The notes under the pieces are model-generated. The model saw only the letters and a program-made list of their open reading frames with translations. It had not been told where the DNA came from and searched no databases. From the NCBI RefSeq assembly GCF_014192335.1, contig NZ_JACHXU010000020.1, positions 1 to 64,000 on the forward strand: a stretch of 64,000 nucleotides of DNA, read 5' to 3'. Position 1 is the stretch's first letter. Each line of letters opens with the position of its first letter. The DNA is from Aporhodopirellula rubra (GTDB lineage Bacteria; Planctomycetota; Planctomycetia; Pirellulales; Pirellulaceae). The translations under genes were made by a program, and so were the position numbers. Positions 30,801-37,839 of the stretch are shown here, one piece after another.

Positions 30801-33800
30801 GTGATCCGCGAACGAAGATCGTTCCGCTGGCGTTATTGACGCGTCCGACACGTTGTTCGCGTGGGTCGTCAGGGTTGTTATTGCTGTTGCTGCTGTCGTT
30901 AACAAACGAGCGTCCGTCGTCGTTGTTTTCGAAACGTGTGTTCGCAATCCGCAAATCGCTCTGGTGTGCTTCGATCACGTTGAAGCTGGCAAAACCACCT
31001 TCGACACGCGACGTTCCACCACCACCGGCAATCACACCGTGGTCGATCGAAACATCGGCACCAAACGCGGCGTAGATGCCCGCCCAATCCCCTGCGTCGC
31101 CGCCCGATGGGGCACCCGGTGTGGAGTCTTGAGCGAGACCGTTGGTGTTGAATGTTCCGCCCGTTCCGTAGCGACGATCGTTCAAACTGGTCAACACGAT
31201 CGGTGCCGTGTCAGTACCTTCGGCGTACAATCGCGAACCGAACGTGACTTCGATGCGGGCGTCGTTCAATTTGACGATCGTGCCCGGATCGATCGTGAGA
31301 CCTGGATCGAGTCGGCCCGACAACGCGAGGCTGGCTGGTCCGATACGATCGGGATCCAATGGGGTCAGACCGGTTGCGATGGTATCGGTGAACGATGTGT
31401 CGGACGTATTCAGACGACCGACTCGGGTGAATTCACCATAGATAGGCTGGCCATTGACATCCGTGCCGGTAACGGGGGCACGATACAAACGACGTCCGGT
31501 GTAATCCGTACCCGAGACGACCGTTGGCAAGTTATTCAGTCGAATCGCACCGGTCGCCGACAACGTCACGGTCAGGCTCGCGTCGCTGGCGGCACTTTCG
31601 AAACCGTCGCGAGTGACATACGTCATCCGATAAGCATATTGTCCCTGAGGAATGTCGCCGTTATCGATCGTCGGCGTGTTCACAGCGCCTGTGGCCTGGG
31701 TGAGCAGCAAGCTCGGGCTTTCGCTGAGACTCACCGGTCCGCCAGGGTTTCCTTCAATGAGAAGGTTCTCGATCAAGATGTGAACAATGTCGGTGTCATC
31801 GAAGCGAGCATTCAAGTCGAGCGTTTCGGTGCTGCCACCGCTCGGCGTACTGATTCGAATGAGCAGACCGTTGTAGGTGTTGTCCGTGATCGTGTTACCA
31901 CGAATGTGTGGACCGATGCGAACAAAGTCGCTCGTGAAGTAGTCCGACAGTCCCGCACCAGCGGCGATTTCGTTTTGGAAACGCGATTCGTCGAACCGAG
32001 TCTCGGCAAAGGTGTTCGGCGTCGCTGCGATCGCGGCATCACCGGACTGCGTGATCATGCTGTTGATGATCGTGGCCCGCGATTCAGCCAATTCGATCGC
32101 GGAAACCGTTCGCAAACCGCCGTCGACGCGAACTTGACCACCGGCGTTTTGAATGTCGGCGTATTGGATGTGATTGAGGAAGACGCCGTTCTCTTCCATG
32201 TTCGTGCGGCTGTCGTCGGCGTAGTCAATGTCGCCGCGAATTTCGATACCGCCCCACGTGCCCTTTTGCGGATTGGTTCCGAAGCCGACCAGTTCAACGG
32301 GGCTATCAGGCGTACCGAGAACTTGGATCGACGAGCCACTGCGGTCGACCGAAGCCGACGTGCTGCCAACACCGATTCGGCTGCCGGACATTTCAAACCG
32401 GACGCCCGCATCGAGAACCAAGTTCACGTCTTTGGGAACGTCGATGGTAGTCAATTCACCGTTAGTCAGAGCCGAACCGAGTTGGGTGCGGCCGATCTTA
32501 TAGGTGCCACCGCTGACGACACGAACGACTTCAACCGGGTTATTGCTGAGTCGACGCCCCTCGACGCTAGCGAACGCTTGATTGAGCGTGCTGAACGGGT
32601 TGGTAATCGAACCAGGTATGCCGGTTCCGGCGGTCGTGCCTGAGTTGTCGACGTAGACCGTTGTGTTGGCGTCGTTGGGTTCAAACCAGAATTGGAACAA
32701 ACCACCTTCTTCGCCATCCGCATCACCGTCGAGGATGTTCACACCGTCCGAAATCGCTGACAAGGTGGTCGTCGTCGGTGTGAACGTCATCGCGACTTCG
32801 TAGTCGCCTTCACTGACGCCGCCAATACCGGTGCCCGCAATGATCGGATCGTATTGATCGTTGCCCGACGCGCTGACGCCAACGACGTAGGTGCCTTTCT
32901 CGACTTCGATTTCGATCATCGAGTCGTTGCTGAAGTAGTCATCATTCGCCGCAATCTCGATCGGCAAACCGCCTTCGATCTTGTAAAGCCGCAGCATCGT
33001 GTCGAGCGTGCTCGACGATGCCAATCGTTCGGCGATCGTCGAGATATTCAGCGTGCCCTTGTTGGCGAGCGTGAACTGATACAAGTCAATGTCGTTGCTC
33101 TCGGGGCGATACAAGAACTGCCCGTTGACGATATCCGCGGGACTCGGGAACAAAGACTCGTTGGTGTCCAGCAGGTCCGCAGTCGTCGAAGGAATCGCAT
33201 CCTGAGTCAGTTGAGTCGGGTCGAGAACGCTGTCGGTGGACTGAGTGATGGGCTGTGGAAGGTGATCGGCATAACCATAGCCGAGCAATTGACCGATGCC
33301 CAAGAACACGCCGCGGAAGAATTCACCGCCGGTGAAGTCATCGGTGCTTTGGTCGAAGTCCTGACCGTCGAGAACGATCAATTGGTTACCGTTAACCGGG
33401 AGCGAATCGACTTCGAGTGGCAGGAACGTGTTGCCCTGATCATCGAGTTCGCGGCTCGCCACGGTGACACCGCCAGCGGCGCTGTTGACGCGTGCCGTCG
33501 TTCCGTCGAACGTGCTCGACAATTCGCCCACGCCGATGCTGTAAACGGGGCCGACTTCGCCAGTGAAATTAGGACTCGTGATCGCCGCAGCGGCGTCTTG
33601 CCCGACTTCGATGAATTGAATGCCGAGGTATTCGCTGAACAACGAGGCGACTTCGCGAACGCGTTCTTTTTGCTGTTCAGTGATCGCGTTGCTGTAGGTC
33701 TCGTTCAGGTCGGTGGTCTGCGTCCCGAAGTCTTCACCCTGCCACTCGTCAGGGAAGTTGTAATAGATCGTGCTGATACCGGCAGTCGTATCGCCGTCAG

Positions 33801-35790
33801 TTCGCCAGATACCCAATGGCACAACACGATCGTTGCTGCTCGGATCATCCGGACGGATGTCACGAACACCTTCGTAATCGCTGCCGCCGGGGAACTGCAG
33901 AATCTCACCGAGGGCATTCTCAATCGAACCACCCGTCAAACGAATGGCGCTCGTTTGAGTGAGGTTAATTCCGTTGAAACTCGTCAGCACCATCGGACCA
34001 GGTTCAGCGATCGGTGACGCGGCATTGCGATAAATGCTGTCGCCCGATTCGGCTTCGGTAACCGGAGTTTCGATCGGTGCGGCCGGCAATGCGGTGCTAT
34101 CACCGATTCGGAAACGTACCGAACCTTCGATCGAAGAACCCGGGTTGTCAGGATCCGGTGTGCGCGAGAACGGTGAGTTAAAGATCACTCGGACCGCGTC
34201 CGTACGCCCATCAAGGGCTTCCACAGCAATCGGCTTGATCGCTTCGTCATCGCCACCGGTAACGGTATCGCGGGTGAAAACAGCGGTGTAGTAGTTCGCG
34301 TTCAAAACCGAACTGTTAACGTCGTTGGTGAAGTAAACTTCAATGACGTTGGGTTCGGAGATCAATCGTCCGTCGGACTGTTTGGTCACCGGCTCTGGCA
34401 CGACCGCCAAAACCTGCGGTGCGGCGTTGATCTCGAACTGGACGGCAAAATCTTCACCGTCGTTGAACGCTTCGCCGGCGGTGTTGAGCAGTGCCCGTTC
34501 GCCTTCGCCGTAGATTTCGATTTGGTAAGCGTCGTCAGGCAACGGCTCGGCAAATCGGAACACGACTTCGTTCGCGGTGTCGCCGATACCGACGAAACCA
34601 GGAGACACGACCGTGTCGCTCGCACCGGTCAAAGGCAGGCCCGTTGGGGTGGCCGCGGTAACGGTGGTGAATGTGGTTGAGATCAATCCCGTGGAGCTGC
34701 CACGTTGCAGCGATGCGGTGACGAGGTTTGCCGCAGTCGCCGAATTGTTGATGGCTGTAACTAATTGGCCAACTGTCGTTTGAGCACCGGCCGTTGAGTT
34801 GATCCGGACGTTGATCACGTTGTTCGCGACGCTGACCAATGGCGTCGACGACGAACCGAGGTTTGCGGGAGTGATCCTAATACTGATCTCACGACCGGCG
34901 GCTCCCGATTGGTTGGCCAGGAACCGAACTTGGGTCGTGTCGCCCAAACCGAGATCGGTCGTCGCGCGGGCCGTGTTGGCACCGTCGAGGTTCAACGTCA
35001 GGCCGGTCGCGGGCAGGTGGGTGTTGATCGCGGTCGTCGTCAAACCATGAACCGAGTACGCCGTCACGACTTGGTTCGCAGTTGGATGATTTTCCAGCGT
35101 CTCGAGCAGATCGCTGACCGTCGCCGGGCGAGGCGAATTGGTGTTCAGGCGGATGTCGATCGTTTTCAAGTCCGGGTCGACCGAGGCGATCACAACCGGG
35201 GCCGCACTGCCGGCGACGCTCGCGTTGGTGATCCGAACGGTGGTGCCGTTGCCCGACACGCCTGGAGCGGCGGCGCGGAACTCGACTTCAACGCGTCGAT
35301 TTTCTGTCGCGTTAACGCTCGTACCGAAATCGGTGAGCGCCGTCGCGGTTTCAAATCGTTGGTCGCTGCCCGCGCGTGTGATGCTCAACCCCAGTGGCAA
35401 CAACGTGTCGTCGTTGGCGGTTGCGGGGTTAAGCAACGTGGCCACGTCGATCGACGAATTGCTGTCGAAACGGAATCGCAACTCGTTCGGCGCGGTCTGC
35501 AACAGATCGGTACCGAACAACGGAGCCGAATCGATCGACGTGCCGCCACGGATCAATTCACCGCTGTTGGGTTGGATGCCGACGAGTTCGGGCCCCGCCA
35601 ACAATTGACGAGCCTCGAGCGATTGCGAATGCAATCGTCGTTCGATTGTTGCCCGTCGTTCACGGACGCTCATGGAGCGTTTTCCACGCCGGCGTCGTGT
35701 GGCTTCGTCACCGCCCAATCCCAGCCGATTGGCGAGATTTTCGCGGAAACTACGACCTGAGGAATGTTTGCCCGGTTTACCGATCGTCAT
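18898..35790 (-). CDS. Giant exported repeat protein (5,630 aa) with dockerin
   Basis: A single uninterrupted frame of 16.9 kb. Residues 1-66 are basic and end with SLEARQLLAG, the planctomycete export motif. Then follow Big-like and repeat modules (70-700), a matrixin-like domain (about 700-860) in which the HExxHxxGxxH residues are replaced (LGIGQLLGYGYAD), PPC-type beta-sandwich modules (about 900-1030, again near 2200), long right-handed beta-helix segments (about 1050-2000 and 4100-4400), three tandem copies of an LNDG-type repeat (about 3365-3635), scattered TFEFD-type modules, a GEVED domain (about 5300-5432) and two dockerin repeats (5438-5510). The last 120 residues are Ser/Thr/Asp-rich. 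It is very acidic and nearly free of cysteine. Likely a surface or adhesive filament; true function unknown. Confidence 0.92.
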   Translation of the reverse strand: MTIGKPGKHSSGRSFRENLANRLGLGGDEATRRRRGKRSMSVRERRATIERRLHSQSLEARQLLAGPELVGIQPNSGELIRGGTSIDSAPLFGTDLLQTAPNELRFRFDSNSSIDVATLLNPATANDDTLLPLGLSITRAGSDQRFETATALTDFGTSVNATENRRVEVEFRAAAPGVSGNGTTVRITNASVAGSAAPVVIASVDPDLKTIDIRLNTNSPRPATVSDLLETLENHPTANQVVTAYSVHGLTTTAINTHLPATGLTLNLDGANTARATTDLGLGDTTQVRFLANQSGAAGREISIRITPANLGSSSTPLVSVANNVINVRINSTAGAQTTVGQLVTAINNSATAANLVTASLQRGSSTGLISTTFTTVTAATPTGLPLTGASDTVVSPGFVGIGDTANEVVFRFAEPLPDDAYQIEIYGEGERALLNTAGEAFNDGEDFAVQFEINAAPQVLAVVPEPVTKQSDGRLISEPNVIEVYFTNDVNSSVLNANYYTAVFTRDTVTGGDDEAIKPIAVEALDGRTDAVRVIFNSPFSRTPDPDNPGSSIEGSVRFRIGDSTALPAAPIETPVTEAESGDSIYRNAASPIAEPGPMVLTSFNGINLTQTSAIRLTGGSIENALGEILQFPGGSDYEGVRDIRPDDPSSNDRVVPLGIWRTDGDTTAGISTIYYNFPDEWQGEDFGTQTTDLNETYSNAITEQQKERVREVASLFSEYLGIQFIEVGQDAAAAITSPNFTGEVGPVYSIGVGELSSTFDGTTARVNSAAGGVTVASRELDDQGNTFLPLEVDSLPVNGNQLIVLDGQDFDQSTDDFTGGEFFRGVFLGIGQLLGYGYADHLPQPITQSTDSVLDPTQLTQDAIPSTTADLLDTNESLFPSPADIVNGQFLYRPESNDIDLYQFTLANKGTLNISTIAERLASSSTLDTMLRLYKIEGGLPIEIAANDDYFSNDSMIEIEVEKGTYVVGVSASGNDQYDPIIAGTGIGGVSEGDYEVAMTFTPTTTTLSAISDGVNILDGDADGEEGGLFQFWFEPNDANTTVYVDNSGTTAGTGIPGSITNPFSTLNQAFASVEGRRLSNNPVEVVRVVSGGTYKIGRTQLGSALTNGELTTIDVPKDVNLVLDAGVRFEMSGSRIGVGSTSASVDRSGSSIQVLGTPDSPVELVGFGTNPQKGTWGGIEIRGDIDYADDSRTNMEENGVFLNHIQYADIQNAGGQVRVDGGLRTVSAIELAESRATIINSMITQSGDAAIAATPNTFAETRFDESRFQNEIAAGAGLSDYFTSDFVRIGPHIRGNTITDNTYNGLLIRISTPSGGSTETLDLNARFDDTDIVHILIENLLIEGNPGGPVSLSESPSLLLTQATGAVNTPTIDNGDIPQGQYAYRMTYVTRDGFESAASDASLTVTLSATGAIRLNNLPTVVSGTDYTGRRLYRAPVTGTDVNGQPIYGEFTRVGRLNTSDTSFTDTIATGLTPLDPDRIGPASLALSGRLDPGLTIDPGTIVKLNDARIEVTFGSRLYAEGTDTAPIVLTSLNDRRYGTGGTFNTNGLAQDSTPGAPSGGDAGDWAGIYAAFGADVSIDHGVIAGGGGTSRVEGGFASFNVIEAHQSDLRIANTRFENNDDGRSFVNDSSNSNNNPDDPREQRVGRVNNASGTIFVRGSQPVIIDNTFIDGNGPTMTFDVNSFTWQEQTDPGRSTGGIDALELRGNSGPLIKGNLIENSSDSLAGLEVRGGTVATEVVWDDTDIVHIVRDTIEVPNQHIYGGLRIESDARASLVVKFDTLGDIPEQTIFITAVNTATEPADLPVPGDADFVFDGSLDEPGDFTSVTPADATDFDFGVEIGDDFVEVTILETTGATIVDNTFAGIQLSPEFDLGAFDNATLDIGGTSLNGFDNGRLIVINGIMFLNIAGLTFEPNDVIRIDTGTIFPESEVPFQEDALLRRQAGIVVGGNSYTAEDELNGIADRIGGSLQVIGQPDFPVVLTSLADDTVGAGFTPSGLANLNTDGANNTPTPGGWDGIVIREAASDSNASITSENEPSNVGLSDTNAVASRAQFVGEVAPDRASGDENRQLGLIVDGELSSASDVDVYSFVAEAGTQVWLDIDRTNLSVDTVIELVNANGQTLVLSDDAMAEAALIEELLSLDAADPNTAARREELRALISARTGRGDQALDIDSIFGLATGQIDSSAGLVAFQDNYSINSRDAGMRVILPGVVGQRTLYHVRVRSALSTSSKSTLTSDGKSPMVVGDTSNVADNEDSLQNQTGGLRNGLTKGSYQLQIRIEEADVSAGTQIRYSDVMYADNGVQIIGGPLHSPLAGEDFETAGDNGTFGNAQRLGLYDTQFSGDPALDPAAVVQPDGSILISRDSATVDRVDVELNNGAGPLSSDRLAKNISGFIDDTNDVDWFEFEIEYQQLTRDDAAMYLATVFDIDYADGASRADLSLYVFDAAGNLVLIGGDSNIADDMNSSGATSTSDLSRGSYGTADPYIGSAELPEGTYYVAISNKFQAPAQLDQFTTRNPTNPLIRLEPVDSTRRIAEEGFENLGNPSAYTQVAEGPVVPVLFDNNSIIEHTLDDVFLYVNSGTELFLVNPFTGARYATLGGFGTTILDVAFTANGELFGYTVPQQLDDGNYTYARIDTVNGTITPLENTGIETSHDLEIEEDAVQVLDEDSDDGLIVEAITIRNRFGEETGYLVADRPVVRQGLTPGLNFNRQGYTTNILYAFDEETGEATGPDFDLTLANAGAGTNIREVGQIDTSQDPDDGQPDDANVIGISSATEVNAAGVAVPQLFDGDNFTLTNGTQFVTFELNQGYTLISSDPASIANGTTLSVTLPGRAPVTFELTNAPDPTTPGNVIVNIDRTASNTVFIEQLAAAIQAQSPGIPVSFKGTQLAFPTATAVTLTPPNANPVSGLTLNGSQLVQPGRVPVTLLPTDSAETIANRIVQAIATQNAGGALPTVIGTSLGRAVQITGVVVDANSAAGNLRLGGFANGGSITGIELVGNDLYAVSDAGGLYRVPSGFLGFNGSAGSNANVGQYVASSTDLIGINFSGLRAGPNSLRDAEGRQILFGITSNGDIHAFNLDGELQAVFAGGRTSISTGIFNAQGLDFATLDYNLWHVTSARDSDEGHGINDAYHGARPDQGDANNSLVFNYTAAAFNGNYGAGEAPVQNINTAAENVRQDGQDVQGTYNFPGGARGTVQSNAFSLEGYSAADLPTMYFNYFLETDGVDDDSASDDDFDLFGEDQDTLRVYVVDQHGVEHLVATNNEQRRDGLFDDEFDDPAQIGVYDDSIDVDVQQLYDNTGTWRQARVSLEEFAGQSGLSLRIEFSTAGTTSTLTDEIRTVAASELIDGETLIINGESFSIDMAPVVTFSSGISLQQLYQDPNATSTFTVDGQTYLLNDGTRTVPAGVISINLLAGQPVGATLAELTAGDIARAVAETFDIQIDLARLLPTGTEIEQFYDANPIPIGVDPDAYYAENPDKLFTVYLNGTEFVLLDGDTQRSDLTLGFNTDLFARRSQVDVFSLFELLSINGTDATSLDDLSADDVAFVIGSLIGETDFAVDYGQLVPTANILDNYYTNSDAVFIVTIDDVEFVLNDGLRNVGVNQVSVPLGSDVTQADVAGELQAIVESTFGIQTPAYGSIDQFDFSDPSDPTDPFGNPNPAGELGRNDLTYQATPIAYSGGNLIVNGRGTLGTITPTLITNRGDVDLVSIDNLAAGTTVSVSVTSDQPGVDNNVRFFDEDGIELLAAGGGTLAVENIADGTISVVIPSNGLYYIGISGPENSTYDPRISGTADAAQTGGYAASISIEADMNIVASGASVEFGGAGIVSVGAAEVTDGAADGLAASNQKPLTGTPISVSRGDSAADVAIALQAALAERFAGGDTSLIPVAGSAVRLPNMNFDADQLGPFVSTAERYGDRFGGDYQAGASANDSEGAYIDDIIIGFAERGEMVTAATPIGAEEVFVDSGELSLTSPAESPRPTSSGSYQLEIRDASEYVASGAVLEGAPNLVDARFRAFDTNERLVSSSVSLVTKPASEILDGSTFTIAGENNRVTFEFDVLDAAGNSNGFAQNANRVLVQIAADATAEEVADTIIGRISSQQVSTVLGVSAMRGNLTRANTPGSVPDTRINLSGATSIRTNAIGATAFVSTTTDDLRGDTNRDRTEQGVIMIENSRFIHNEDAGLQISRDASESVISDDPIDATPSLVTYARNFLELNTENLIPGVVVRNNTFAFNQDVGIDISGLENSGFASENPVGFDRILNNTLVGGTIEQTANLGSQIFESTFFPLGAISFADSVLDSETVHGPDVEESFTDSEAALGSPDCFGVSTTDPENGLFTFSLGSGGSAVFAFDDNLLTGSSSNPSAVMGIGDGIDDLVIFETGIPERVRVEISRDNVTYFNVGEIFGLENKIDLDAFGFGLSDRFSYVRLTDLSPSGTNNFGPGGADIDAVGAISTVPRDTFVAGQTGIRVADNAAPTLLNNVVSNFEVGLSVAPTPTLASGLIDVSASLTVIGGTTYYRNDLASLIAGIDGIGQSAQFIDASDSVFVDAFNLIFTPQSRTPIIDSGIASLEDRASLISLRNSLGLPSSPILAPTFDANGQLRVDDPTFDASFGVGLSGFIDRGAEERTDNEGPRFVLTSPRGQDLIFDQTRDLFGRSITQGTIYDAFEIQLIDGIVPADTGYGVGVNDNTVTSENLLVTRLVVGSTTVELLEEGRDYKFSYEPSDNTIRITPIAGIWADNAVYTVEFLGTEAGSADGYNAVLKAETGLEYADGEKTFIDGQILETELGIQLAVPSAALTETDALTGLTSSAINGQTITVFDGVNTPVTFEFVTDITEEVVNGIVTATGNYAIRLPSTASAQRVALLLTQAINDLSASQPSVLNIEAVYLEDDGTSTTGRMQLLGTHANSDLAYVSFDEDAMFRQVNQELDVQLLPQIDIDIDGSRLTNYNETIVVFDGTREVAFEFDTDGIIAAIDPDVDRVVLQVAADASLRELVQALIQGFQDEDLDLQASGASGVFRVRGTNGPISLTALNGGALITGNSSIGVSLGFGMQIPTTEGEISTAVEDGQTFTIASGLGTPVTFEIDFDGDLLNAGATPVTVFGGGFGGSPDSLANAIVSAVSLIFPSLTPINHGGGKITLGGDSDIRLSTAGTVIEQVGSPGDPASQAVVIRYNDDANTVAEAFGDAALAAGLGGVDGTDVRQIDNRVLLKTDTTPIGDAVVTEFIADKAGNRLQPASEQVSSRVEILVGELSDYGDASLTFGNGQNYPTTIQTGGPSHTIVDNDDDVLFLGGSVTADVNGSNDDLDIDDGVIQLGTLQPGFTSDFEVSINQRAGAPSPSQTSYLDVWFDWDGDGAFEESAGEVNRFTFPANTPFLVNTLEIAVPSTAQLGDVQARFRLSYEAGLGPVGATNAGEVEDYVYTVVNNPFTGRTQVEDVNDSGAVTPLDALLIINVLNANGGGVDLTNVPAGLSLPKYPDVNGDGMITEIDALRVINWLNANNRPGEVPGSEPLASTSTQSVAYSPVAEGVMATNSTIMFDPTVAPTSTQTVSSPSGEPMPVAADSPSLDESISETSKTSVFDSPATMQLDGIVDTLAQDRQDAQPSRSDDDVSVLDDFFAELG

Positions 35791-36620
35791 CAGTGGCCTC
35801 GTGATACCGCCCCCAGACTCCGCGTGCCGAAGTGGTCGCGTCAGTGGGGGACAGGAAGCTGAAATTCATGTTGCAAATGCACCCTCAAACAACTTCACCA
35901 TGCCGACGCGTGCCTCGCGAAAGGCTCGAAAAGGTGACGGGGTTGAGAATGCGAGTCTGGATAAGCTGAGGGACCTGCGCAGGATGTGCGTCAGTCTCAC
36001 GTTGCGAGTGTAGTCGGGGCGTCCGGCATAGCAACGAAAAACACGTTCTGGGCAGGGTTTACGCCTGTCGTGGCCGGACAAAACGATTGCACCGGTCGCG
36101 AGGTTCATACCGCCGATCTGACGACACCAGAGTGATAAAAGTTCCCCAGCGATCGCTCGCTCGGCGTGGCGACGGCAACCAACGAAACCAATCCTCCCCC
36201 GATAGACATGGCCCGCAAGCCGGCGCACCACCCTACAGAAGGGCGAGAACGTGCTTGCGAAAACGAAGGACCGCCGCAAAATGGCGTCTGACTCCTTGCC
36301 GACCGCGACGCCGAGCATCCCGCCGAACCATGCACGGCGTTTCGCATCTAGACCTTTTTTTGCGTCGCAAATCGTTGTGCATGGCGGAAACCGCAACTCC
36401 TGAAGGGATTGCAGCATTAGGCACGCCGAAAAATCCGCTTTTCGCTGAATTGGCTACGTCACCTTCGATCTGAGGTGATCCAGGTGATTAGGCAATTTGA
36501 ATTGCTTTCGTTACAATTGCGGCTCTCCGCTGAACCTCCCCCGACGCCTTTATGGTGCCGGAAAGGGCTGAATTTCTGTCTGCGGAGTCGAGTCATTCCC
36601 CCGGATGAGCAGTCCCACCG
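35791..36620. other. Intergenic region between giant gene and FHA gene
   Basis: 830 bases between divergent genes. A 183-codon frame on the - strand (35866-36417) has no recognisable feature and looks spurious. Near the FHA gene a possible promoter TAGGCA-17 bp-TACAAT (36489-36517) overlaps a perfect palindrome GCAATTTGAATTGC (36492-36505), which could be an operator. A short palindrome TTTGCGTCGCAAA lies at 36359-36371. The promoter of the giant gene must lie in the first 100 bases, but no clear boxes were seen. Confidence 0.45.
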
Positions 36621-37757
36621 TTGCCCGCACCAGTCACTAATCGAGCCAGACTAGTCCTGTCCACCGGCAGCCGAGCCGGGCTACGGGCGCCAATCCATCC
36701 GGGTTTCTACCTGATTGGACGCGACAAGAACTGTCAAATCAGGCCGAAAACGCGTTCGGTGTCGCGGGTTCACTGCCTCCTCTATTTCGGCGTCGATCGC
36801 CCTCTGCCGCTGGATGACCCCAGTGGCGAAATGCTGTCGCTCGCTCAAGACACGGAGGAGACGAACGGCCAATTTTACGTGATTGATCTTAACAGCACCT
36901 CGGGCACGAAGATCGATGGCGAAAAAATCGAGCCACGCAAATGGGTCGAGGTCGGCAGCGGTGCCGAACTGCGATGCGGAAAGATGGCTTGGCGGGTCGT
37001 CGTCGAACCGTGCGAGAAAGCGATCGCAGCGGTAAACCCGGGAGCATCAAACTCACCAGGCTCGCAGGCCCCCAACTCAAGTCACCCCGTCTCAAGTTCC
37101 CCCGATTCACAACCAGAGCATTCGCCACCCAAACCGCCGGAATCCAAACCCGCCCGATCGACCGATTCGTCCCCTACTCCTTCGGTGGCAAGCCGGGTCG
37201 CGGCTGACGAATCCGAACAAATGCTCTCAGGCAGCGCGTGGCAGGGTGCCGATGTTGCTGCATTCTTGGCCGCCCACGATGACGCGGACCGTGAAGTTCG
37301 GTACGAGAACATCCGTGCAAAATCGAAGATGAAGGCGGACGAATCGGGTGTTCTCGAAGGCGAAGAGAGCCTCGACGAAGGCAGCCAATTCTTAGACTCG
37401 GCCGTGTCAGGACTGAATCTCGCAACAACCGAAACCGTCACGGACCCACCAATCGCGGACGCACCGACGCTCGCCGAAACACCAGTAAACAAGATTCTGA
37501 GCCCCGCCGAACGCAAGGCGGAGGCCGCTCGTGCCAAACGTGATGCGAAGAAGCAGAAGGGGAACGACCAACGGGCCGCCCGCCGAGCCGAATCGGCAAA
37601 ACGGACTGCTGCCTTGGGCGGCGAAAACCCGATGTTGGAAAAGATGAAATTGGTCATGGCCGTCGCCCTCACCGTTGCGGTGCTAGCGTTTGGCGTTTAC
37701 CAGTTCATCCAATTCCGCTCGGGCCCGCCGGCTCGTGTCGTCGACGGGATCGATTGA
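36621..37757 (+). CDS. FHA-domain protein with C-terminal membrane anchor
   Basis: A 378-aa protein with an N-terminal FHA phosphopeptide-binding domain (about 8-125: FYLIGRDKNCQIRP, SRVHCLL, NSTSGTKIDG hold the conserved Gly-Arg, Ser-x-x-His and a degenerate Asn-Gly turn). A Ser/Pro-rich linker (140-190), an acidic region, a basic coiled stretch (about 295-335: ERKAEAARAKRDAKK) and one C-terminal transmembrane helix (about 343-362) follow, so the FHA domain faces the cytoplasm. The start appears to be TTG 36621: an in-frame stop lies at 36606 and no ATG precedes the domain. An ATG at 36605 is in another frame and stops after 11 codons. The flippase gene follows after 82 bp. Confidence 0.85.
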   Translation: MPAPVTNRARLVLSTGSRAGLRAPIHPGFYLIGRDKNCQIRPKTRSVSRVHCLLYFGVDRPLPLDDPSGEMLSLAQDTEETNGQFYVIDLNSTSGTKIDGEKIEPRKWVEVGSGAELRCGKMAWRVVVEPCEKAIAAVNPGASNSPGSQAPNSSHPVSSSPDSQPEHSPPKPPESKPARSTDSSPTPSVASRVAADESEQMLSGSAWQGADVAAFLAAHDDADREVRYENIRAKSKMKADESGVLEGEESLDEGSQFLDSAVSGLNLATTETVTDPPIADAPTLAETPVNKILSPAERKAEAARAKRDAKKQKGNDQRAARRAESAKRTAALGGENPMLEKMKLVMAVALTVAVLAFGVYQFIQFRSGPPARVVDGID

Positions 37758-37839
37758 CGCCCCTAACGCCCGCTGGCCGACAACTTTTGCGTAGGAACAA
37801 TTACCGTGTTTCCTAACGCAGATTATACTCATTCGGCAC

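Noticed and set aside
19600-34017. Long open frames (up to 596 codons) on the + strand opposite the giant gene
   Set aside because: They lie in fixed frames relative to the giant gene, have Arg/Val/Asp-rich low-information composition, no recognisable domains and no start context. They arise from the strong codon bias of the - strand gene.
35866-36417. 183-codon frame on the - strand between the giant and FHA genes
   Set aside because: No motif, unusual Arg/Cys-rich composition, and it would occupy the promoter region of both flanking genes. Conservation in relatives would be needed to revive it.
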